Shown here one piece after another: positions 54,301 to 60,300 of a stretch of 64,000 nucleotides of DNA. Below the pieces are notes generated by a model that saw only the letters and a program-made list of their open reading frames with translations, had not been told where the DNA came from and searched no databases. How positions within the stretch are numbered: the stretch's first letter is position 1; the number at the start of each line of letters is the position of its first letter. The stretch comes from Sepiola atlantica (lineage: Eukaryota; Mollusca; Cephalopoda; Sepiida; Sepiolidae), in assembly GCA_963556195.1 (NCBI GenBank), contig OY744544.1, positions 43,728,984-43,792,983 of the forward strand, written 5' to 3'. A program made the translations under genes and the position numbers.

Positions 54301-57300
54301 TTGTACTATTAAAAATAAAACTTCAACATAACGTGTATTGAACATTTTAAAAAAATTTTTTTCATACCCCAACTAGTAAATAAATAAATCTTTTAACTTT
54401 TTTATGCATTAAAATTATGATTGTATGTTGTTTTGTCTTTCGGTAGTCGTAATTTTGAATTACCCTATCCGAAAAAATATTGTTCCTTTTTGAATGAAAG
54501 TCAACAATTGCTGCTCGTATTGCTGATATAGCAATCAATCAATCATCATCATCAGCAGCAGCAGCTAGTTATAAACAGTTAGCTTCATAAAATTCGTTTA
54601 CGACTTCTTTTGAAAAAAAAAAAGAAAGATAAAAATAATTTTTGTGCTTAAAAAAGTTAATACTGTTTGTGGTTCTTTTATAAAAAATACTTCAAGAAAT
54701 ACTGGTTTTCAAATATACTCAACTTTCGAACTTTAATTCTAGTAATAATTACTTTCTAGTTACCAAGAAAAAAAAATAAGATTCTACTTTTTTTAGGCGA
54801 TTACGTGTGAACACCCTAAAAGTCTTGGTGGAAAAAAGACAAAGAAATAATTTAGAATTTAGAGTGGGGGATCAGTTTCGCATATAAATTTAATGTAAAA
54901 TGATCTATTTCTCGGCCATTCTTGCCTTTTAGTGCAATTTAAAATATACTTTTTAGAGTTTCAAGCTGAAAACTTGATATAAAATAAATAATTATTCTAC
55001 TACAAACTCTAGGTTCGAGTGACAAGCCCACCTCCTAAAATGCCTTCTCTTGAACATGACATACCATTAACCTTAACTCTGAGTGACAACCCACTCCCTA
55101 AAAAAACTCCTTTAACCGTGGCCTACGTAATATAGTAAACTAGTTTACTATTACAATGGCTACACCTTAACCCTAAGTCCGAATGGCACCCCCCATCCAA
55201 AACAAAAACCCTTCCTTAACCTTATCACTAACCCAAAGTATGAGTAGCAAGCCCAATCCTACATAAAAACCACACATAATCGTCTAAAAAGAAAAAAAAG
55301 CAGATGCCCATAAAGAAAAATGCACAGGATTTATTTTCATATACAAAAATTGATTAACTGCCCTAAAATGCTAGAATGGCCCGGAAATAGTGAATTATTT
55401 TACATTAAACTTATGTGAAACTAATCCCCTACTCTAAATTTTGAAATAATTGTTTATTTTTCTTTCTGCTAAGTTTTCAGGGTGTTCACACATAATCTCC
55501 CCTAGCCCTACCACTAATCTGAAGTCCGAGTGGCAAGTCCCCCCCCCTCCTCCCACAATGACCCTCTTAAAACTACACATAATCGTCTAAAAATAAAAAG
55601 AAAAAAAAGAGATCCCCCCCCCCCAAAAAAAAAGAAATACGCACAGGACTTATCTCCCATAGAAAAAAAAATTATTAACTGCCCTAAAACGCTAGAATGT
55701 ACCTGAAATGGAGGATTATTTTACATTAAATTTATATGTGAAACTAATCCCCACTCTAAATTCTAAAATAATTGTTTTTGTTTCTTTCTTTCTGCCAAGT
55801 TTTTCAGGGTGTTAACATGTAATTGCCTAAAAAAGGTAGAATCTCATATTTTGGGGAGGCAAGGGGGCGATTTAGCAGAAGGTATTAATCTATAATAATG
55901 CCAAAGAAATCTTGCAATATATTCATTTTTAAACAGTCCTAGTATTAGATTTCAGTTTCTTGTACATAAAATGTATTACAATTCAACTTTGAGTTTAACT
56001 TGGATTTTTTTTTAATGGCTACATGGTATTTTTTAAGGTATTGCAATATATTTATGTGCATTTACTGCAGATTACTTGGAAACCATTAATTTCTGGAGAT
56101 TTTCAGTGACATATTCTGATTCCTTGTACAAAAATACACTTATATGGTAAATTTCATTGCTTAATCTTGTTTTAACAAAGATATAACATTTTTACTGAAA
56201 AATTAGTGTAAAATATGTGATGAAACGCATATGGTCTTAAAGAGGGGAAATTATCCAATCGTGCGAGGCACAAAAATAGACATAACTTCCTTATTTTTTA
56301 AAAAGATTATTTCTTAGATCATTAAGCTCTTTCTATATATGCCAGTATTGAGATATTTCAAGCCATTTAAATTTTTCATGTGAATTGCTAATTAACGACA
56401 TCCTGTGGTGGGGCCTGATGGAGACCCCACCGTATACAACGAAATTAGTGCGAGAATAAGACAACATCAACAATGAAAATAAGCAATGTGATTGAATCTG
56501 CTGTCAGAGAATACTTATCGAAGTACAGAAAGAAAATCACTGGCTGAAGAAAACAAGTGTTTCTTTTCAGTTTTATATAATGTAGCATCCTCAACAAAGA
56601 TAATGGCTCCGTGACGCATAACCATTTGAGGAAGTTTACAGACTATTTTATGTGCGACCGCATGGAACATCAAATCAAATGTGTACTTCTATATATCATC
56701 TTAATGTTTGTTTGAAATTACATTAAACCTGGATATGGTAGGAATCGTCACTACCTCCTCTGGTAGGTCGTTCCAGGGCTAGAATGTTACGAGGATCTTC
56801 ACAAACACATTGTTTGCAAATCAAACTTATTCACTTTCAGTTATTTTCTTTCCTTAAAGTCAACTCATTGCCTTTTTTTTTTAGTTAAGGATTACCACTT
56901 ACAAAGACCAAAGGCCACTCGATCATAAGGGTTAATGAGATGGAATGATAGCTAGTTTAAAAGGTTAATGAGATGGAATGATAGCAAGTTGAAAGGTTAA
57001 TGAGATGGAATGATAGCTAGTTGAAAAGTCAATGAGATCGAATGATAGCTAGTTGAAAGGTCAATGAGATAGAATGATAGTTAGTTGAAAGGTCAATGAG
57101 ATGGAATGATAGCTAGTTGAAAGGTTAATGAGATGGAATGATAGCTAGTTAAAAGGTTAATGAGATGGAATGATAGCTAGTTGAAAGGTTAATGACATGG
57201 AATGATAGCTAGTTGAAAGGTTAATGAGATGGAATGATAGCTAGTTGAAAGGTTAATGAGATGGAATGATAGCTAGTTGAAAGGTTAATGAGATGGAATG

Positions 57301-60300
57301 ATAGCTAGTTGAAAGGTCAATGAGATTGAATGATAGCTAGTTGAAAGGTTAATGAGATGGAATGATAGCTAGTTGAAAGGTTAATGAGATTGAATGATAG
57401 CTAGTTGAAAGGTCAATGAGATGGAATGATAGCTAGTTGAGAGGTCAATGAGATGGAATGATAGCTAGTTGAAAGGTTAATGAGATGGAATGATAGCTAG
57501 TTGAAAGGTTAATGAGATGGAATGATAGCTAGTTGAAAGGTCAATGAGATGGAATGATAGCTAGTTGAGAGGTCAATGAGATGGAATGATAGCTAGTTGA
57601 CAGGTCAATGAGATGGAATGATAGCTAGTTGAAAATTTAATGAGATGGAATGATAGCTAGTTGAAAGGTTAATGAGATGGAATGATAGCTAGTTGAAAGG
57701 TTAATGAGATGGAATGATAGCTAGTTGAAAGGTTAATGAGATGGAATGATAGCTAGTTGAAAGGTCAATGTGATGGAATGATAGCTAGTTGAAAGGTCAA
57801 TGAGATCGAATGATAGCTAGTTGAAAGGTTAATGAGATGGAATGATAGCTAGTTGAAAGGTTAATGAGATGGAATGATAGCTAGTTGAAAGGTTAATGAG
57901 ATGGAATGATAGCTAGTTGAAAGGTCAATGAGATGGAATGATAGCTAGTTGAAAGGTTAATGAGATGGAATGATAGCTAGTTGAAAGGTTGATGAGATGG
58001 AATGATAGCTAGTTGAAAGGTTAATGAGATGGAATGATAGCTAGTTGAAAGGTTAATGAGATGGAATGATAGCTAGTTGAAAGGTCAATGAGATGGAATG
58101 ATAGCTAGTTGAAAGGTCAATGAGATTGAATGATAGCTAGTTGAAAGGTTAATGAGATGGAATGATAGCTAGTTGAAAGGTCAATGAGATGGAATGATAG
58201 CTAGTTGAAAGGTCAATGAGATGGAATGATAGCTAGTTGAAAGGTCAATGAGATGGAATGATAGCTAGTTGAAAGGTTAATGAGATGGAATGATAGCTAG
58301 TTGAAAGGTTAATGAGATGGAATGATAGCTAGTTGAAAGGTTAATGAGATGGAATGATAGCTAGTTGAAAGGTTAATGAGATGGAATGATAGCTAGTTGA
58401 AAGGTTAATGAGATGGAATGATAGCTAGTTGAAAGGTTAATGAGATGGAATGATAGCTAGTTGAAAGGTTAATGAGATGGAATGATAGCTAGTTGAAAGG
58501 TCAATGAGATGGAATGATAGCTAGTTGAAAGGTTAATGAGATGGAATGATAGCTAGTTGAAAGGTTAATGAGATGGAATGATAGCTAGTTGAAAGGTTAA
58601 TGAGATTGAATGATAGCTAGTTGAAAGGTTGATGAGATGGAATGATAGCTAGTTGAAAGGTTAATGAGATGGAATGATAGCTAGTTTAAAGGTTAATGAG
58701 ATGGAATGATAGCTAGTTGAAAGGTTAATGAGATTGAATGATAGCTAGTTGAAAGGTTAATGAGATGGAATGATAGCTAATTGAAAGGTCAATGAGATTG
58801 AATGATAGCTAGTTGAAAGGTTAATGAGATGGAATGATAGCTAGTTGAAAGGTCAATGAGATGGAATGATAGCTAGTTGAAAGGTCAATGAGATTGAATG
58901 ATAGCTAGTTGAAAGGTTAATGAGATGGAATGATAGCTAGTTGAAAGGTTAATGAGATGGAATGATAGCTAGTTGAAAGGTTAATGAGATGGAATGATAG
59001 CTAGTTGAAAGGTCAATGAGATTGAATGATAGCTAGTTGAAAGGTTAATGAGATGGAATGATAGCTAGTTGAAAGGTCAATGAGATGGAATGATAGCTAG
59101 TTGAAAGGTTAATGAGATTGAATGATAGCTAGTTGAAAGGTTAATGAGATTGAATGATAGCTAGTTGAAAGGTTAATGAGATGGAATGATAGCTAGTTGA
59201 AAAATGGAGAACCTCAGAAGAGGATTAAGGATGATAATGGAATGAACTAAGTTTAGTTACTTGTAGGGCTGATATATGACAGGAATCTGTTGACGTTGGA
59301 TTTGAAGATGACTATGTTGTAGTCTGCAGGGAAGCAATGTGTTCTACAGATGGGAAGCCCTTGCAAAGCTGTTTGTGGAAATTTCACCTGATGCTAGGCA
59401 CATGGAGGAAGAAAAGAAAGTTATTTTTCATTGTGGTAACAAAGCGAGTTTTTGCTGTGAATGTTTTGCAAGGAGGAACCAGAGAGTGGAGCTCGGTCGA
59501 TCACTTCCCATGAGAGTAATGATAGAGTACAGAAAGACTAGCAACATCTCTTCTGTGAGAAAGGGGCTCAGTTCTTGTGTTTTCCTTTTATCAGAAACTG
59601 TCAATCCGATTTACTTGTTGTGTATTTTGCTTACAACTCTTTAACCTATCAAATTTAGGGGTTTTAACCTCACTTTCGGGGCCGAAAATGACCGCAAAAT
59701 CGCTTGTGTTGGTGAGAAATCCATCAATTGATGGACATGCTAAATAGACTTGATATTTCACAAAGCTCATCGTGTTGCTAAGTCTGCTTGCATCCAATTG
59801 AGTGCAGCAGTGATATTGCCCCTTCCCTATGATGTCGGAGATCTCGATGAGGACGACATGCAATCAGAATGAATTTGAAGTAATTGTCTGCGAAACTCTT
59901 CAGTATTTCATTCAATTTACCAAAAAGTTGACATTCAAATCAAATCTTTAAGTTATTGAATAACTAGTTGTACAAACCCCGCGTTGCCCGGGATCCAGTT
60001 GTACGAACCCCGCGTTGCCCGGAATCCAGTTGTACGAACCCCGCGTTGCCCGGGATCCAGTACATTCAAATTTGTTTAGCAAATATTTCTGTTCTATAGC
60101 CACGGCTTTTTTCTTAGGTTCAGTATCAAAGCTAAAAGTGAACCTGGTTTTGATTTAAAAGAAACGAAACAAGGCATAAGTAAAAAAAATAAATTAAATA
60201 AATAAATAGGTCAATAATCCAGTAGTGCATAATTTACAAAGAATATTTGCTTTTGCTTATAAAGAAAAGAATGAGAAAACATAATTATAAGTAAACCTGG

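Noticed and set aside
56925..59203. CRISPR-like regular array
   Set aside because: Eukaryotic context, no unique spacers, and the whole 32-bp unit repeats head to tail.
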